Positions 36,009 through 45,911 of a DNA stretch of 64,000 bases are shown in pieces. The DNA comes from Terriglobia bacterium (lineage in GTDB: Bacteria > Acidobacteriota > Terriglobia > Terriglobales > Acidobacteriaceae). Below the pieces are notes generated by a model. The model made no database searches, was not told the DNA's origin, and saw only the letters and a program-made list of their open reading frames with translations. Each line of letters starts with the position of its first letter. Position 1 is the first letter of the stretch. The stretch lies in the NCBI GenBank assembly GCA_020073215.1, contig JAIQFO010000001.1, positions 1 through 64,000 of the forward strand, in the 5' to 3' direction. The position numbers were made by a program, and so were the translations under genes.

Positions 36009-36875
36009 ATGCCAGAAGAAGGACCCTCTCACCCCGGCTCTGTGGCCCGATTCCGGACCACTGTGGCGGCGCTCGTGGCGCTCGGAGTAGCTGCTGCCGG
36101 CTATGCCGTGCATGAACACAATGTTGCCAAGGAATTGGCCAGCCAAAACAGTGCGGTTACTTCCACACTGAATACAACCCGCGACCAGATGAACGCGTTG
36201 ACTACCAGGCTCGACGCCATGAACGCGGAACGACAGGCGGAGAAACCGGCGGCGTCTCATTCCCTCATCTACAGAAAGCCAGTGACGGCGGCGAGTATGC
36301 GCCACCGCATCGACGACCCGCGCTGGAAGAAGGTCCAGGGGCAACTGGACGAGCAGGGGAAACAGATTGACTCCACCCGCCAGGATCTCGCAAACACCCG
36401 TACGGAACTCCAGGGCTCGATTGCCACCACCCACGACCAACTAGTGATGTTGGAGAAGAAAGGGGAACGGAACTACTTCGAGTTCGATCTCGACAAGAGT
36501 GGACAGGTGCAACGCGAGGGTCCCGTAGGTGTCCGATTGCGCAAGGCCAACACCAAACATCAGTATGCCGACCTGGAAATGATGGTGGATGATTTCAAAG
36601 TGTCGAAGAAGCACGTCAACATCTATGAACCCGTGGTCTTCTATTCGGCGGATCGCAAGGTGCCGGTGGAACTGGTGATCAACAGCATCGGCAAGAACCA
36701 TATCCACGGCTACGTCAGCGAGCCCAGGTACAAGGGGGCGGAACTGGAAGCGATGGCCAACCCGTCCGCGAGCAACCCTGCGAGCAGCGACGCAACCAAT
36801 ACCAGCGGCCAGCAAGCAGATTCCGCAGCGAAGCCGTCGCCGGTGCGGCAGAGGTTGGAACCGCCCAAGCACTGA
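36009..36875 (+). CDS. Coiled-coil membrane-anchored hypothetical protein
   Basis: A 288-residue protein. One transmembrane helix (VAALVALGVAAAGYAV) is followed by a long coiled coil (residues about 40-140, with heptads such as LNTTRDQMNALTTRLDAM and DEQGKQIDSTRQDLA). A beta-rich domain follows (FEFDLDKSGQVQREGPVGVRL, VELVINSIGKNHIHGYVSEP), with a disordered Ser/Ala/Pro tail. CAGGAG ten bases before ATG supports the start. The topology implies a periplasmic tether or scaffold; no family recognised. An inverted repeat follows. Confidence 0.72.
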   Translation: MPEEGPSHPGSVARFRTTVAALVALGVAAAGYAVHEHNVAKELASQNSAVTSTLNTTRDQMNALTTRLDAMNAERQAEKPAASHSLIYRKPVTAASMRHRIDDPRWKKVQGQLDEQGKQIDSTRQDLANTRTELQGSIATTHDQLVMLEKKGERNYFEFDLDKSGQVQREGPVGVRLRKANTKHQYADLEMMVDDFKVSKKHVNIYEPVVFYSADRKVPVELVINSIGKNHIHGYVSEPRYKGAELEAMANPSASNPASSDATNTSGQQADSAAKPSPVRQRLEPPKH

Positions 36876-36901
36876 GCGGAAGAGTTGCACCACCTGCCTC
36901 A

Positions 36902-36949
36902 ATGCACCTTAGCCCGCGCCCACGAAGCTTCCTGGGCCCTAAGGTGCAT
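36902..36949. terminator. Inverted repeat after the coiled-coil gene
   Basis: ATGCACCTTAG (36902-36912) and CTAAGGTGCAT (36939-36949) form a perfect 11-base-pair stem. No T-run follows, so intrinsic termination is uncertain; it may instead be a palindromic repeat. Confidence 0.45.
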
Positions 36950-37031
36950 GTGAGGACAGGGCACGGTTCGCGGGCCCGGCAGCACCCTCGTGATCTGGGT
37001 TGCCGGATGAAGGTGCGTTATAAACCGGACT

Positions 37032-38234
37032 ATGCGGTTCTATGCCAAAGGCGCCTTGCTGGTTCTACTGTTCTGCGCGGGAGCAACCCGTGTCGGAGTA
37101 GCGCAAGGCCAGGAAAAAGAGAAAGAGAAGGACAAAAGGGGAAACTCGAGCCCGGCGGCGTACCGGGCCAGACGCGAGACTCCCGACCCACCGCCGAAGC
37201 CAATTAAGTCCCGGCCGATGACTCCGAGTGAGGGATTGGCGATTCTCGGCGTCGCACTCGACTTCCGCCATCATGCGAATTTGCCTGCCGACTGCTCTCA
37301 CTTTGTCCATGAACTCTATGGACGCGCCGGTTTCCCTTACGAATACGCGAGCTCTTCGGATCTTTATGACGGCATTGACGAATTCAGACGAGTGGCAAGT
37401 CCGCAACCGGGCGATTTGGCCGTCTGGCGCGGCCATGCTGGAATTGTGGTCAATCCAGCGCAGCATTCCTTTTTCAGCGCATTGAGTTCGGGGCATGGTG
37501 TTGATTTGTACGATTCGCCGTACTGGAAGCGCCGGGGGCGGCCGCGTTTCTATCGTTATATCAAGCTGGTTCCAAGTGGCGTCCTCTCCGCTTCGACCCG
37601 GGTCGCGAGCCTGAAACCCGCGGCGTTGGGCCGTGAGGAACCGCATGAGGCGCCGGCGGAGGACATTGCGCCGGATAGTTCTGCGCCCGATCGGGCGGAG
37701 GAGTCCAAAAGTGAGGTTGGGTCCTCCGCGAGGCTCGCAGAAAAGCAACCAACGGACACGACGACGCCTCCGGTTGCTGTGGTAAATTTCGCGCGGCCCA
37801 AACGCGACCAGGTTAGCGCGGCTTTCCTGTCCGCATGCGGAGACAAGACCTGGCAGGAGAGTCTGGGCGGGCGTAGCCTCTTCAGGTCGGCTCAACCTGT
37901 GATTGTGTTCGACCAGTTCGAAGTAAGAAAGGTGCACATCGCGGGGAACCAGGGGTGGGTAGAGGTTCAGATTGATGAACTGCTTTCTGTCACGGGCGGC
38001 AAGGCGCAGGTGCACGAACGTTCTGAACGGCAACGCTGGCCCCTGCGTCGCCGCAACAAGACCAGTTGGGAGCTGGCGCCTCCAGGGGATACGATCTACC
38101 TTCCTCAGCCTATAGCCGTACGCATCCTGGCGCACGAACTCGCACGACTCACCGAGGACACTCCCAACACCGTAAGTAGACTGCAGGACAAGGCGGAGTT
38201 GGCGCGCCTTCTTGATGGCCTTCTAGCAAAGTAG
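37032..38234 (+). CDS. Secreted NlpC/P60-like cysteine peptidase domain protein
   Basis: A 400-residue exported protein with signal peptide (KGALLVLLFCAGATRVGVAQ), then a Lys/Glu-rich charged stretch (residues 27-36) and a Pro-rich linker. The putative peptidase domain has C88 in PADCSHFVHELYGRAGFPYEY, then PGDLAVWRGHAGIVV with H135 as the expected catalytic His. The second half (about 200-400) is unlike known peptidases and may bind the wall. A TATAAA hexamer seven bases before the ATG and no Shine-Dalgarno suggest leaderless translation. Peptidoglycan endopeptidase activity is inferred. Confidence 0.78.
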   Translation: MRFYAKGALLVLLFCAGATRVGVAQGQEKEKEKDKRGNSSPAAYRARRETPDPPPKPIKSRPMTPSEGLAILGVALDFRHHANLPADCSHFVHELYGRAGFPYEYASSSDLYDGIDEFRRVASPQPGDLAVWRGHAGIVVNPAQHSFFSALSSGHGVDLYDSPYWKRRGRPRFYRYIKLVPSGVLSASTRVASLKPAALGREEPHEAPAEDIAPDSSAPDRAEESKSEVGSSARLAEKQPTDTTTPPVAVVNFARPKRDQVSAAFLSACGDKTWQESLGGRSLFRSAQPVIVFDQFEVRKVHIAGNQGWVEVQIDELLSVTGGKAQVHERSERQRWPLRRRNKTSWELAPPGDTIYLPQPIAVRILAHELARLTEDTPNTVSRLQDKAELARLLDGLLAK

Positions 38235-38383
38235 TTCCTGAGGTACTCTCCAAGACCCGGCGACCCAGCGATGGCGCAAAGGGAAGCGGTCTGGCGCTGC
38301 CCGGTGTAACCACCTTAAAACTTGACACCGGCGTGCAAACCAGTAATCTGCCTAGAATAGGTCTACGCACGCCACGGTGGTGT

Positions 38384-40828
38384 ATGCAGTTATCCGCAGA
38401 AGACGAAGTTTGTCGGCTAAAGGCGCTAGCTGATTGCCGAATCCTTGACAGCCCATCAGAACAGTTCTTCGACGATATCGCCAACCAGGCAACCTACCTT
38501 TGCGGCACCTCCATCGGGTTCATCAGTTTCATCGATGCGCAACGCGAATGGTTTAAAGCCAAGGTAGGGTGGGAGGTCACGGAGATCCCGCGCGACCAAT
38601 CGTTCAATGCGTTAACCTTGGGCAATCCCCACATCCTCATCGTGGAGGATGCTGCCGCCGACCGAAGATTCCGTCTTCATCCCTGGGTGACACAATCCGG
38701 AATCCGTTTTTATGCCGCCGTACCCGTGGTTACAAACGATGGGTACGTTCTGGGCGCGATTAATGTACTGGATCGTTTGCCACGAACGCTGCCCTGTGGT
38801 CATCAGAGGATCTTACAGACACTCGCCAACGCGATAGCGGCTCAACTGGATGCGAGACGCGCATCTTTGAACCCAACCCCATCCAGTCCCGATAGCCGCT
38901 ACCAACTCCTATTTGACCAGAACGTGGCGGGCTTTTACCGTACCGCGGCTGACGGCCGGGTGCTTGGTTGCAACAGTACATTCGCGCGGATGCTGGGGTA
39001 TGCCTCCCAGGACGAAGTTCTCGGCTGCCAGGCGCAGCAGTTCTATTTCTCCAGTGAAGAGCGCGAACGGTTCCTCAAGGACCTGCAACGGGAAGGGAGT
39101 CTGGTCAACTCGGAACTGCGCCTGCGACGGAAGGATGGAAGCTCGATCTGGGTGATTGAGAACGTGGCGGCAACTTGTGATAGCCAGGGTAATGTGACGC
39201 TCATCGAAGGCACGATGGTGGATATCACGGCCCACAGGCGCGCGGAAGATGCTCTGCGCGAAAGCCAGGAAAGGCTGCACAGCATTATCGCATCGGCGAT
39301 GGACGCGATCATCACGGTGGATGAGAAGCAGCGGATCATCGTGTTCAACAAAGCGGCCGAGGAGATTTTCCGTTGTACGGCCGAGGAAGTAATCGGCCAA
39401 TCGATCAATCGCTTCCTGCCGGAGAGCCTTCGCGAGATTCATCAGCAGCATATCAGTGACTTTGGTCAAACCGGTGTTAGCACCCGTGCCATGTACTCGC
39501 AGCGAACCCTGGTCGCCGTACGGTCGAATGGTGAGGAATTTCCAATCGAAACTGCGATCTCCCAGGTTACGACCTCTTCCGAAAAACTCTACACGGTGAT
39601 CCTGCGCGACATCAGTGTACGCAAGCGCACAGAGGAACAACTGCGTCATGCCCAGAAGATGGACGCGGTCGGGCAGTTGGCCGGCGGCATCGCCCACGAA
39701 TTCAACAACTACCTTGCCATCATCATGGGATACACCGAACTGCTGGAGCGCGAGACCCTTGGAAGCGAGTCCTTGCGCCCAAGCCTCTCGGAGATCAAGG
39801 ATGCGAGTCAGAAAGTGGCGTCACTGACCAGGCAGTTGCTGACCTTCAGCCGCAAACAGGTAACTGAGCCGAGAGAAGTCGATCTCAATTCCACGGTGTG
39901 GGAAACCCACAAGTTGCTGCGCCGATTGATTCCAGTGACCATTGACCTGATCCCGAAACTGCAGGATGGCCTGGGCAAGGTGAAAGCCGATCCGGCGCAG
40001 GTTCAGCAGAGTCTCATCAACCTTGTCCTCAATGCTCGAGACTCGATGCCCGACGGCGGCAAGATTTTCATCGAGACGGAAGAGGTAGACCTGGACCCGG
40101 AGTACGCGAGCCGTCAGCTTGATGTTCAACCCGGCCGCTATGTCATGCTCTCGGTCGCGGACACCGGTATCGGGATGGATAGGGAAACTCTATCCCACAT
40201 CTTCGAACCTTTTTTTACCACTAAGGAAGAAGGCAAGGGAACGGGGTTGGGGCTATCCACCACCTACGGCATTGTGAAGCAGAGTGGCGGGCACCTTACC
40301 GTGGCCAGTGTTTTGGGAAAGGGTTCTACGTTCCGCATCTATCTCCCCAAGCTTTCGGATTCCGGTGCTCAATCGCAGCCCTTGAAAGCGCAGTCCAATC
40401 AGCCGCGAAGGCAAACGGTACTGCTGGTGGAGGACGAGGGCGCCCTGCGCAAACTCATGACGAAGGTGTTGGAGCGGGCCGGCTTCCAGGTCGTGGAAGC
40501 GAAGGATGGCGAGCAGGCGGTGGAGGTCTGCAAGACCTGGACGGAACCGCTCGACATGGTGGTAAGCGATCTGGCAATGCCGAAACTGAATGGTCTTCAA
40601 CTGAAGCAGATGATTTCGGGTCTGTGTCCCGCCGCAAAATTCTTGCTCATCTCCGGCTATGCCGAGGACGTGGTCGAAGATCCTGCGATTCTACGGACCG
40701 ATAGAAACTTCCTGGAAAAGCCATTTTTGCCCGACGAGCTGGTGCTCAAAGTTCGAGAGATTCTGCGAGGAACAAGCGCTGAAGCAACCGGGTTTGAGGC
40801 CGCACCTCCTGCGGATGTGGGTACTTGA
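38384..40828 (+). CDS. Hybrid sensor histidine kinase: GAF-PAS-PAS-HisKA-HATPase-receiver
   Basis: An 814-residue cytoplasmic hybrid kinase. GAF domain at about 20-165 (LVPVV region and [19 protein letters not shown]), PAS 1 at about 180-290, PAS 2 at about 300-415. HisKA has H438 in [15 protein letters not shown]; HATPase has [21 protein letters not shown] and [13 protein letters not shown]-terminal receiver has phospho-acceptor D729 ([12 protein letters not shown]) and Lys in LEKPFLP. ATG 38384 is preferred over a GTG 51 bases upstream. The phosphorelay target is not encoded nearby; a diguanylate cyclase lies 1.1 kb further on. Confidence 0.94.
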   Translation: MQLSAEDEVCRLKALADCRILDSPSEQFFDDIANQATYLCGTSIGFISFIDAQREWFKAKVGWEVTEIPRDQSFNALTLGNPHILIVEDAAADRRFRLHPWVTQSGIRFYAAVPVVTNDGYVLGAINVLDRLPRTLPCGHQRILQTLANAIAAQLDARRASLNPTPSSPDSRYQLLFDQNVAGFYRTAADGRVLGCNSTFARMLGYASQDEVLGCQAQQFYFSSEERERFLKDLQREGSLVNSELRLRRKDGSSIWVIENVAATCDSQGNVTLIEGTMVDITAHRRAEDALRESQERLHSIIASAMDAIITVDEKQRIIVFNKAAEEIFRCTAEEVIGQSINRFLPESLREIHQQHISDFGQTGVSTRAMYSQRTLVAVRSNGEEFPIETAISQVTTSSEKLYTVILRDISVRKRTEEQLRHAQKMDAVGQLAGGIAHEFNNYLAIIMGYTELLERETLGSESLRPSLSEIKDASQKVASLTRQLLTFSRKQVTEPREVDLNSTVWETHKLLRRLIPVTIDLIPKLQDGLGKVKADPAQVQQSLINLVLNARDSMPDGGKIFIETEEVDLDPEYASRQLDVQPGRYVMLSVADTGIGMDRETLSHIFEPFFTTKEEGKGTGLGLSTTYGIVKQSGGHLTVASVLGKGSTFRIYLPKLSDSGAQSQPLKAQSNQPRRQTVLLVEDEGALRKLMTKVLERAGFQVVEAKDGEQAVEVCKTWTEPLDMVVSDLAMPKLNGLQLKQMISGLCPAAKFLLISGYAEDVVEDPAILRTDRNFLEKPFLPDELVLKVREILRGTSAEATGFEAAPPADVGT

Positions 40829-40861
40829 TCCGACCGCGGTTTGGAGTTTTTCCGCAAACTG

Positions 40862-41737
40862 CTAGAACCAGAATGACCAGATGGCGTCCACGCTGGCATG
40901 AGTGATGGCGGAGGCTGGCACTCGCCGCTGCTCGCGCCAGGCTCGTCCGTAGAAAATCCCGGCAATGCTGGCCAGCACAACGTAGCGCCAGTTAAAGTGC
41001 GCGGAACGTTTGTTGAAGTGGGAGAGCCCGAACACAACCGCGGTGATCGCCAGCGCTCTGCGGCGTCCCACCCGCCGTTCCAGCAGATTTTGCACCCAGG
41101 CGCGAAAGAAGAGTTCTTCCGGAACCGCGACGAAAATGAAGATATAGATCCAGGACCAAATCATCGAGAGCCGGAGCAGGTTGCCATGCGGATGGAGAAA
41201 GCCCAGCGCCAGCCCTCCTGCTACCACTAAGGGCGCAAAATAGGTCAGTTCGCGCAACCCGGTCTTCCAGTCAGTCCAGCGGAAATGAAAGTCAAAGCCG
41301 GTGCCGTTGAGCCGGCGGATCACAACGAATCCGTAGAGACCGGCATCGACGAGGAGCAGCTTCCCCAGGCCGGTAAGGTTGTTTGGCCACGCCGGCTCGA
41401 ACCAGCGCAAGTCCACGGCCAAGCCGAGCGTCAGAAGGATGATTGCGTCTTGCCAATTCCCGCGTTGCTCGGGATCGGCGATTGCGGCCTGTCCGAGGAG
41501 CCACGCGATGGCAACAGGCAGAGCCGCATAGAGCATGCACCATTTCCAGGAAAACATCTGGTGCGAACACGAGATCAGAACGTAGGGCAGTGCGCAGAAT
41601 ACGGGCAAAGCGGTTCGCAGGCTTGACGGCCAGCGCGAGCATACCTGGGCAACCCGCTCGCCGGCTAATGCAAACAGGGCTGCGGGCGCGAGCTCCAGCA
41701 CAAGCACCGCAACCGCTGCCGGCGATGGGTTTTGCAT
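40862..41737 (-). CDS. CPBP family intramembrane metalloprotease (CAAX protease-like)
   Basis: A 291-residue polytopic protein with about eight hydrophobic segments and the ABI/CPBP motifs EELFFRAWVQNLL (motif 1), GLSHFNK (motif 2) and THASVDAIW (motif 3). Glu and His residues form the metal site of CAAX-type proteases. Some members act in bacteriocin self-immunity or membrane-protein processing. A TAAGAT hexamer lies six bases before the ATG (41744-41749) and no Shine-Dalgarno is visible. A degenerate copy of its first 35 codons lies at 43085-43192, beyond the diguanylate cyclase gene. Confidence 0.9.
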   Translation of the reverse strand: MQNPSPAAVAVLVLELAPAALFALAGERVAQVCSRWPSSLRTALPVFCALPYVLISCSHQMFSWKWCMLYAALPVAIAWLLGQAAIADPEQRGNWQDAIILLTLGLAVDLRWFEPAWPNNLTGLGKLLLVDAGLYGFVVIRRLNGTGFDFHFRWTDWKTGLRELTYFAPLVVAGGLALGFLHPHGNLLRLSMIWSWIYIFIFVAVPEELFFRAWVQNLLERRVGRRRALAITAVVFGLSHFNKRSAHFNWRYVVLASIAGIFYGRAWREQRRVPASAITHASVDAIWSFWF

Positions 41738-41972
41738 GGGGATATCTTAATTCGTAAAGGGCTATCACTCGGTTGCTGCCGACCCGCAAGCACCTTGGAC
41801 TGTGGTCGGTAGGTCTGCGCGAAGCGCGCAGCTTGCGGCAGACCAATCTGGCCGAATTGCCAGGAAATTCTGCAGGCGGCTCGTTACCCTTGTAACCTAC
41901 CGCGCCCCGAAGGTACCTCGCTAGACTCATGGAGTGGGGCAGTAGACTCTGGGCCTGGGGCCCGACTTGCCT

Positions 41973-43034
41973 ATGTCTAATGCCGGACAACCCGAACGAC
42001 AAAACCGCCTTCGCACTGTAACCCAACGGCTGAAAGAATTATCGGCAGCGCCGCACAGGGCAGAGTATGTCGAAGAATTTGCGGCGGTGTCGCAGGAGAA
42101 GCGCAGGCTTGAGGCGAGCTTGCGGGCACTGCCCGAAACGCGCTTCCCAAGTCAAGCCATGAAGAACTCAGGACAATCGGCTCAGCCCGACCACGATTGC
42201 GACAACGTTTTGGCTAATGTCAATCGGGAACTCAGGAAGCTGGAGAAGCGTGACGGGGAATTGTGGCTGATTGCGAGTATCACCGGGATCCTGGTGGGAA
42301 CCGCACTGCTGGGTGTCCTGTTGCCCTCTGCCTTTATGAAGTCCAGTAGCCTGCATTTTGAGATTACGGTATCGAAAGAACTGGCGAGCGGTCTGTTCGT
42401 GCTGCTGATTCTTGCCAACACCTATATCGTTTCCCGCCGCGTCGAGTTCCGGAAATTGCGGCAGCAGACGATCTCGACTGCAATGCAGAATGAACTGATT
42501 CGCCTGCAGTCTTTCACCGATCCGCTGACAGAAATCTACAATCGCCGAGCCCTGGAAGAACTGGCGGGCCGTTTCATCGGCCAGGCGAGGCGTGCGCACA
42601 CCCCTCTCACTTTCCTGCTGATTGACGTGGACCGCTTTAAACAGGTCAATACGCGATTCGGTCACCTGACGGGCGACTTTGTCCTTACCGAGATCGCCAC
42701 GCTGCTCAAAGGCTCGATTCGAGGCGCGGACGCAGCCATTCGTTACGGGGGCGACGAATTCCTGATCGCACTGGCAAATACCGCCGCCACCGGCGCTAAC
42801 ACCGTGGTAGACCGGATTCAGTGGTCCATGAATGATTGGAATCAATCGAGCGGTCTTGAGGGCTTCACGGTAAGCCTCAGCATCGGCATGGCCGAATGGA
42901 CCGACGGCCAGACGCTTGACGAATTGCTGGACCTCGCCGACCGGCACATGTACGAAGAAAAAGTCCAGGGCGGCGGGCCACCGTCTGAACCTGAGCACGA
43001 TACGGTTGCTGCAACTCCGCAAAATCGAGAATAG
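41973..43034 (+). CDS. Diguanylate cyclase, membrane-bound (GGDEF)
   Basis: A 353-residue protein. A coiled N-terminal region is followed by two transmembrane helices (LIASITGILVGTALLGVLLP; LASGLFVLLILANTYIV) and a GGDEF domain. The active site reads GGDEF exactly (AIRYGGDEFLIAL). RGAD five residues before it is the RxxD inhibitory site for product feedback. DPLTEIYNRRAL, DVDRFKQVNTRFGH and SIGMAEW complete the family motifs. It should make cyclic di-GMP. ATG 41973 follows a TTG six bases upstream. It sits between the CPBP protease and that gene's remnant. Confidence 0.94.
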   Translation: MSNAGQPERQNRLRTVTQRLKELSAAPHRAEYVEEFAAVSQEKRRLEASLRALPETRFPSQAMKNSGQSAQPDHDCDNVLANVNRELRKLEKRDGELWLIASITGILVGTALLGVLLPSAFMKSSSLHFEITVSKELASGLFVLLILANTYIVSRRVEFRKLRQQTISTAMQNELIRLQSFTDPLTEIYNRRALEELAGRFIGQARRAHTPLTFLLIDVDRFKQVNTRFGHLTGDFVLTEIATLLKGSIRGADAAIRYGGDEFLIALANTAATGANTVVDRIQWSMNDWNQSSGLEGFTVSLSIGMAEWTDGQTLDELLDLADRHMYEEKVQGGGPPSEPEHDTVAATPQNRE

Positions 43035-43084
43035 TTCCCTAGTGTTTCCGCCCCCAGCGCAAGAGCGCCGCGCCCCCTTATTTC

Positions 43085-43192
43085 TCAGGGTAAGGCCGTA
43101 TGCAGGTGCGGGGATTCCCCGATGGGCGTTGTTCCGGCGGGAATGGCGGACAGCACAAGCACCGCGAGGTCTGCGGGCGAAGCGTTTTGCAT
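43085..43192 (-). pseudogene. 5' remnant duplicate of the CPBP protease gene
   Basis: A 35-codon frame starting MQNASPADLAVLVLSAIP matches the CPBP protein's MQNPSPAAVAVLVLELAP, then diverges and stops. Nucleotide identity to 41700-41757 is about 80 % over roughly 58 bases. It extends upstream of the ATG and keeps a -10-like TAGAAT at 43199-43204, six bases before the start codon. It looks like a truncated paralogue left by duplication around the diguanylate cyclase gene. Confidence 0.6.
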
Positions 43193-43284
43193 GGGGATAT
43201 TCTAATTTGTCCTGGACAGGGTCTTCTCTCTTATCGAGGGGCATCCGGCACCCCGAGCGACGATATAATCTTGATGTTCGCTCT

Positions 43285-43734
43285 ATGAATAGAACCATGT
43301 TCGTTTTTTCCCGTGCGGTCCTGATGGGCTGTGCACTTTGCGCGGCAGGTTCTGCGCAGCAATCGAACCCGCAGGCGACGCCAGCGCAGGCCCCTGCGGC
43401 TGCGCAAGCGGTGCCGGTAATCGATGGTGAGGCGGGGCCGTGCTGGGTTGAATTCACGGTTACCACTGCCGACGGCAAGCCCGCCGGGGCGGCGACCGTC
43501 AAAGTTCACATCGCGTATGGCTTTGGCGGATTTCACAAGCTCGATCTCCAAGCCGGCACCAATTCGGACGGCAAAGTGAAGTTCACCGGACTGCCGTCTC
43601 GTGTCCGGCGCTCGCTGCTGGAGTTCGAGGCGTCGAAGGATCAACTGGTGGGGACGGCGGCCTACGATCCTGCGACCGAGTGCCAGGGGAAGCGGGAGAT
43701 CAAGCTTGGGAAGGCGAACGGGGCGGGGAACTGA
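43285..43734 (+). CDS. Secreted small hypothetical protein
   Basis: A 149-residue protein with a signal peptide (SRAVLMGCALCAAGSAQQ), a Pro/Ala/Gln-rich linker and a compact beta domain of Ig or carboxypeptidase-regulatory type. The domain has VEFTVTTADGKPAGAATVKV, then TNSDGKVKFTGLP and YDPATECQGKREIKL. Such domains occur in acidobacterial surface proteins; the function is unknown. A TATAAT lies at 43264-43269, 15 bases before ATG. No operon partner is evident; miaB is 200 bases further on. Confidence 0.7.
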   Translation: MNRTMFVFSRAVLMGCALCAAGSAQQSNPQATPAQAPAAAQAVPVIDGEAGPCWVEFTVTTADGKPAGAATVKVHIAYGFGGFHKLDLQAGTNSDGKVKFTGLPSRVRRSLLEFEASKDQLVGTAAYDPATECQGKREIKLGKANGAGN

Positions 43735-43935
43735 TCGCCCGTCCACTGGCCCACTTCTCGAAAGGCGTCTCACGCCCTCAGAAGCATCAGAGAGTCCTCC
43801 CCGCGCAGCCGGTGTATAGGGGTCCTTCGACTCCGCAGAGACTTCACTTCGCGAAGTCCCTGCTTCGCTCAGGATGACCGATGGAGAAAGTTTAGAAGTC
43901 CCTCACCCTCTGGAACCCTGGTTTATACTGAACCA

Positions 43936-45273
43936 ATGTCGGGGTCGGACGAAAAGACGTTTTACCTAGAGACCTTTGGCTGCCAGATGAATGCGCACGA
44001 CTCCGAAAAGGTGGTCGGGACGCTTTTGCAGCAGGGCTATCGCCAGGTTCCTTCCGTGGAAGAGGCGGGACTGGTGCTGTATAACACCTGCTCGATTCGC
44101 GACAAGGCGGAACAGAAGGTCTTTAACCGGCTGGCGGATTATAAGAAGTATCGGGCGCAGGGAAAACAGTTTGGCGTCCTGGGGTGCGTGGCGCAGCAGG
44201 AAGGCGAGAAGATTTTTGAGCGCGCACCGTTTGTGTCGTTGGTGTGCGGGTCCGCTTCTTACCGGAATCTTCCGCAGATGCTGGTGCAGTTGGAAACCGG
44301 GCGGCGGGTTACCGGGCTTGACGATCGCGAGACCGACAGGTGTTTTGAGACCGAATACACGGCGCGCTCCAATCCGCATCGCGGGTACATCACGATCATT
44401 GAGGGATGCGACAAATTTTGCGCCTACTGCGTGGTGCCCTATACGCGGGGCAAGGAGCGCAGCCGGACTTCCTCCTCTGTTCTTGACGAAGCGCGGCAAC
44501 TGGTGGACCTTGGCTATACGGAGGTTCAACTGCTAGGGCAAAATGTTAACTCTTACCGCGATCCCGATGGAAATAAAAGCTTTGCCGAATTGCTAGCGGC
44601 AGTAGCTTCGGTGGCGGGAATTCGCCGGGTGCGGTTTACTACTTCCCATCCGCGCGATTTTGGGCGGGATATTGTCGACGTCATCGACTCCGTGCCGGCG
44701 CTTTGCGATCACGTGCATCTGCCCGTGCAGAGCGGTTCATCGCGCGTGCTGGACGCCATGCAGCGGCTTTACACCCGGGACCAATACCTGGAGCGTATCT
44801 CCTGGATTCAGGGGGCTCGGCGCGATATCTCTCTTACCAGCGATCTGATTGTTGGATTTCCCGGCGAGACCGAACGGGAATTTGAGGAGACTCTGTCGTT
44901 GATGGATGCGGTTGGCTATGACTCCGTGTTTACGTTTAAGTATTCTCCGCGCCCGAACACTCCGGCGTTGCGATTGGAGGATGCGATTCCGGACGCGGAG
45001 AAGGCGCGGCGGCTGACCGTGTTGAATGAGAAGCAGAAGCAGATTGGGGCGAGGCGCAATCAGCGGCACGTTGGGCAGATTCTCGAGGTCATGGTAGAAG
45101 GGAAGAACCCGGCGCGCGGACAGTGGATCGGACGCACATCGCAGATTAAGGTGATGAACTTTACCGTGCCTGCGGGTGTTGAGCTTACGACGGGGAGCTA
45201 TGTTCCGGTGCGGGTCACGGGAAGCTTCCCCAACAGCCTGGTGGGAGAGATGGCGGCGTCTAATCTCGCGTAG
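43936..45273 (+). CDS. miaB: tRNA-2-methylthio-N6-dimethylallyladenosine synthase
   Basis: A 445-residue radical-SAM methylthiotransferase modifying A37 of tRNAs reading U-starting codons. The UPF0004 domain has ETFGCQMNAHDSE and YNTCSIRDKAEQK with its cluster Cys. The radical SAM motif CxxxCxxC is in EGCDKFCAYCVVPYTRG; GQNVNSYRD and a C-terminal TRAM domain follow. Start ATG 43936 lacks a Shine-Dalgarno but has TATACT six bases upstream (43924-43929). The stop codon TAG is the first three bases of a repeat element. Confidence 0.96.
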   Translation: MSGSDEKTFYLETFGCQMNAHDSEKVVGTLLQQGYRQVPSVEEAGLVLYNTCSIRDKAEQKVFNRLADYKKYRAQGKQFGVLGCVAQQEGEKIFERAPFVSLVCGSASYRNLPQMLVQLETGRRVTGLDDRETDRCFETEYTARSNPHRGYITIIEGCDKFCAYCVVPYTRGKERSRTSSSVLDEARQLVDLGYTEVQLLGQNVNSYRDPDGNKSFAELLAAVASVAGIRRVRFTTSHPRDFGRDIVDVIDSVPALCDHVHLPVQSGSSRVLDAMQRLYTRDQYLERISWIQGARRDISLTSDLIVGFPGETEREFEETLSLMDAVGYDSVFTFKYSPRPNTPALRLEDAIPDAEKARRLTVLNEKQKQIGARRNQRHVGQILEVMVEGKNPARGQWIGRTSQIKVMNFTVPAGVELTTGSYVPVRVTGSFPNSLVGEMAASNLA

Positions 45274-45331
45274 AGACGCGGCTTGCCGCGTCTCCCGCCG
45301 CAGGGTGAGACGGGGCAAGTCCCGCCTCTAC
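45270..45331. repeat. GAGACGCGG palindromic element, copy 2
   Basis: A 62-base copy whose reverse complement nearly matches copy 3 (54328-54389) and which shares its left half with copy 1. Two hairpins (GAGACGCGGCTTGCCGCGTC and GAGACGGGGCAAGTCCCGCC) flank CCGCCGC. It begins at the miaB stop codon, so the repeat supplies that stop. Confidence 0.85.
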
Positions 45332-45355
45332 ACGAGGTTTGGTCTTGAGGGCCTT

Positions 45356-45841
45356 ATGGAAGTCGAAATGAAAATTCGCGGGCTGATGATGGATCCGGTT
45401 TCGAACATGCCGATTGTGCTGCTGAAGGACGTCGGTAGTGACACGGTGCTTCCCATCTGGGTGGGCGTGTACGAGGCCAATGCCATCGCGCTCGAAATCG
45501 AAAAGGTCAACACCCCGCGCCCCATGACCCACGATTTGATCAAGAACGTTCTCACCGGCCTCGACGCGCTGGTGCACAAAGTGGTGGTCACGGAATTGAA
45601 AGACGATACTTTTTACGCCGTGATCTGGCTGGAAAGGGAAGGGCACGTGGTCAGCATCGACTCCCGTCCGTCGGACGCACTGGCGCTCGCGTTGCGAGTG
45701 GATTGCCCCATCTTCGTGGAGGACGAGGTTCTGAAGAATTCGAAGCAGGCGGCCAATGCCGTCCCGGCGGTGAACAGCGAGGAACTGCGCAAGTGGCTGG
45801 AAGACCTGGGCGATGACGACCTGGGCAAGTACAAGATGTGA
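45356..45841 (+). CDS. Bifunctional nuclease family protein (DUF151)
   Basis: A 161-residue protein of the DUF151 family. Motifs: MKIRGLMMDPVSNMPIVLLKD, LPIWVGVYEANAIALEIE, RPMTHDLIKNVLTGLDA, SRPSDALALALRVDCPIFV. Homologues in plants and mycobacteria have RNase/DNase activity, though the enzymology is thinly documented. The tail is Asp/Glu-rich (WLEDLGDDDLGKYKM). ATG 45356 is taken; a Met 12 bases later is possible. It follows miaB with an 82-base gap holding a repeat. Confidence 0.92.
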   Translation: MEVEMKIRGLMMDPVSNMPIVLLKDVGSDTVLPIWVGVYEANAIALEIEKVNTPRPMTHDLIKNVLTGLDALVHKVVVTELKDDTFYAVIWLEREGHVVSIDSRPSDALALALRVDCPIFVEDEVLKNSKQAANAVPAVNSEELRKWLEDLGDDDLGKYKM

Positions 45842-45849
45842 AGGAGCAG

Positions 45850-45882
45850 TTGTCAGCTCTCAGTTCTCAATTCTCAGTTCTC
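45850..45882. repeat. CTCTCAGTTCTCA low-complexity intergenic repeat
   Basis: Short tandem units (GTCAGCTCTCAGTTCTCAA then TTCTCAGTTCTC) just after the DUF151 gene. Similar tracts are at 53897-53918 and 56821-56876. The function is unknown; the unit pattern, not a stem, is the shared feature. Confidence 0.6.
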
Positions 45883-45911
45883 CCTGGCGTGAGCCAGGTT
45901 TTGGGTAAGGG

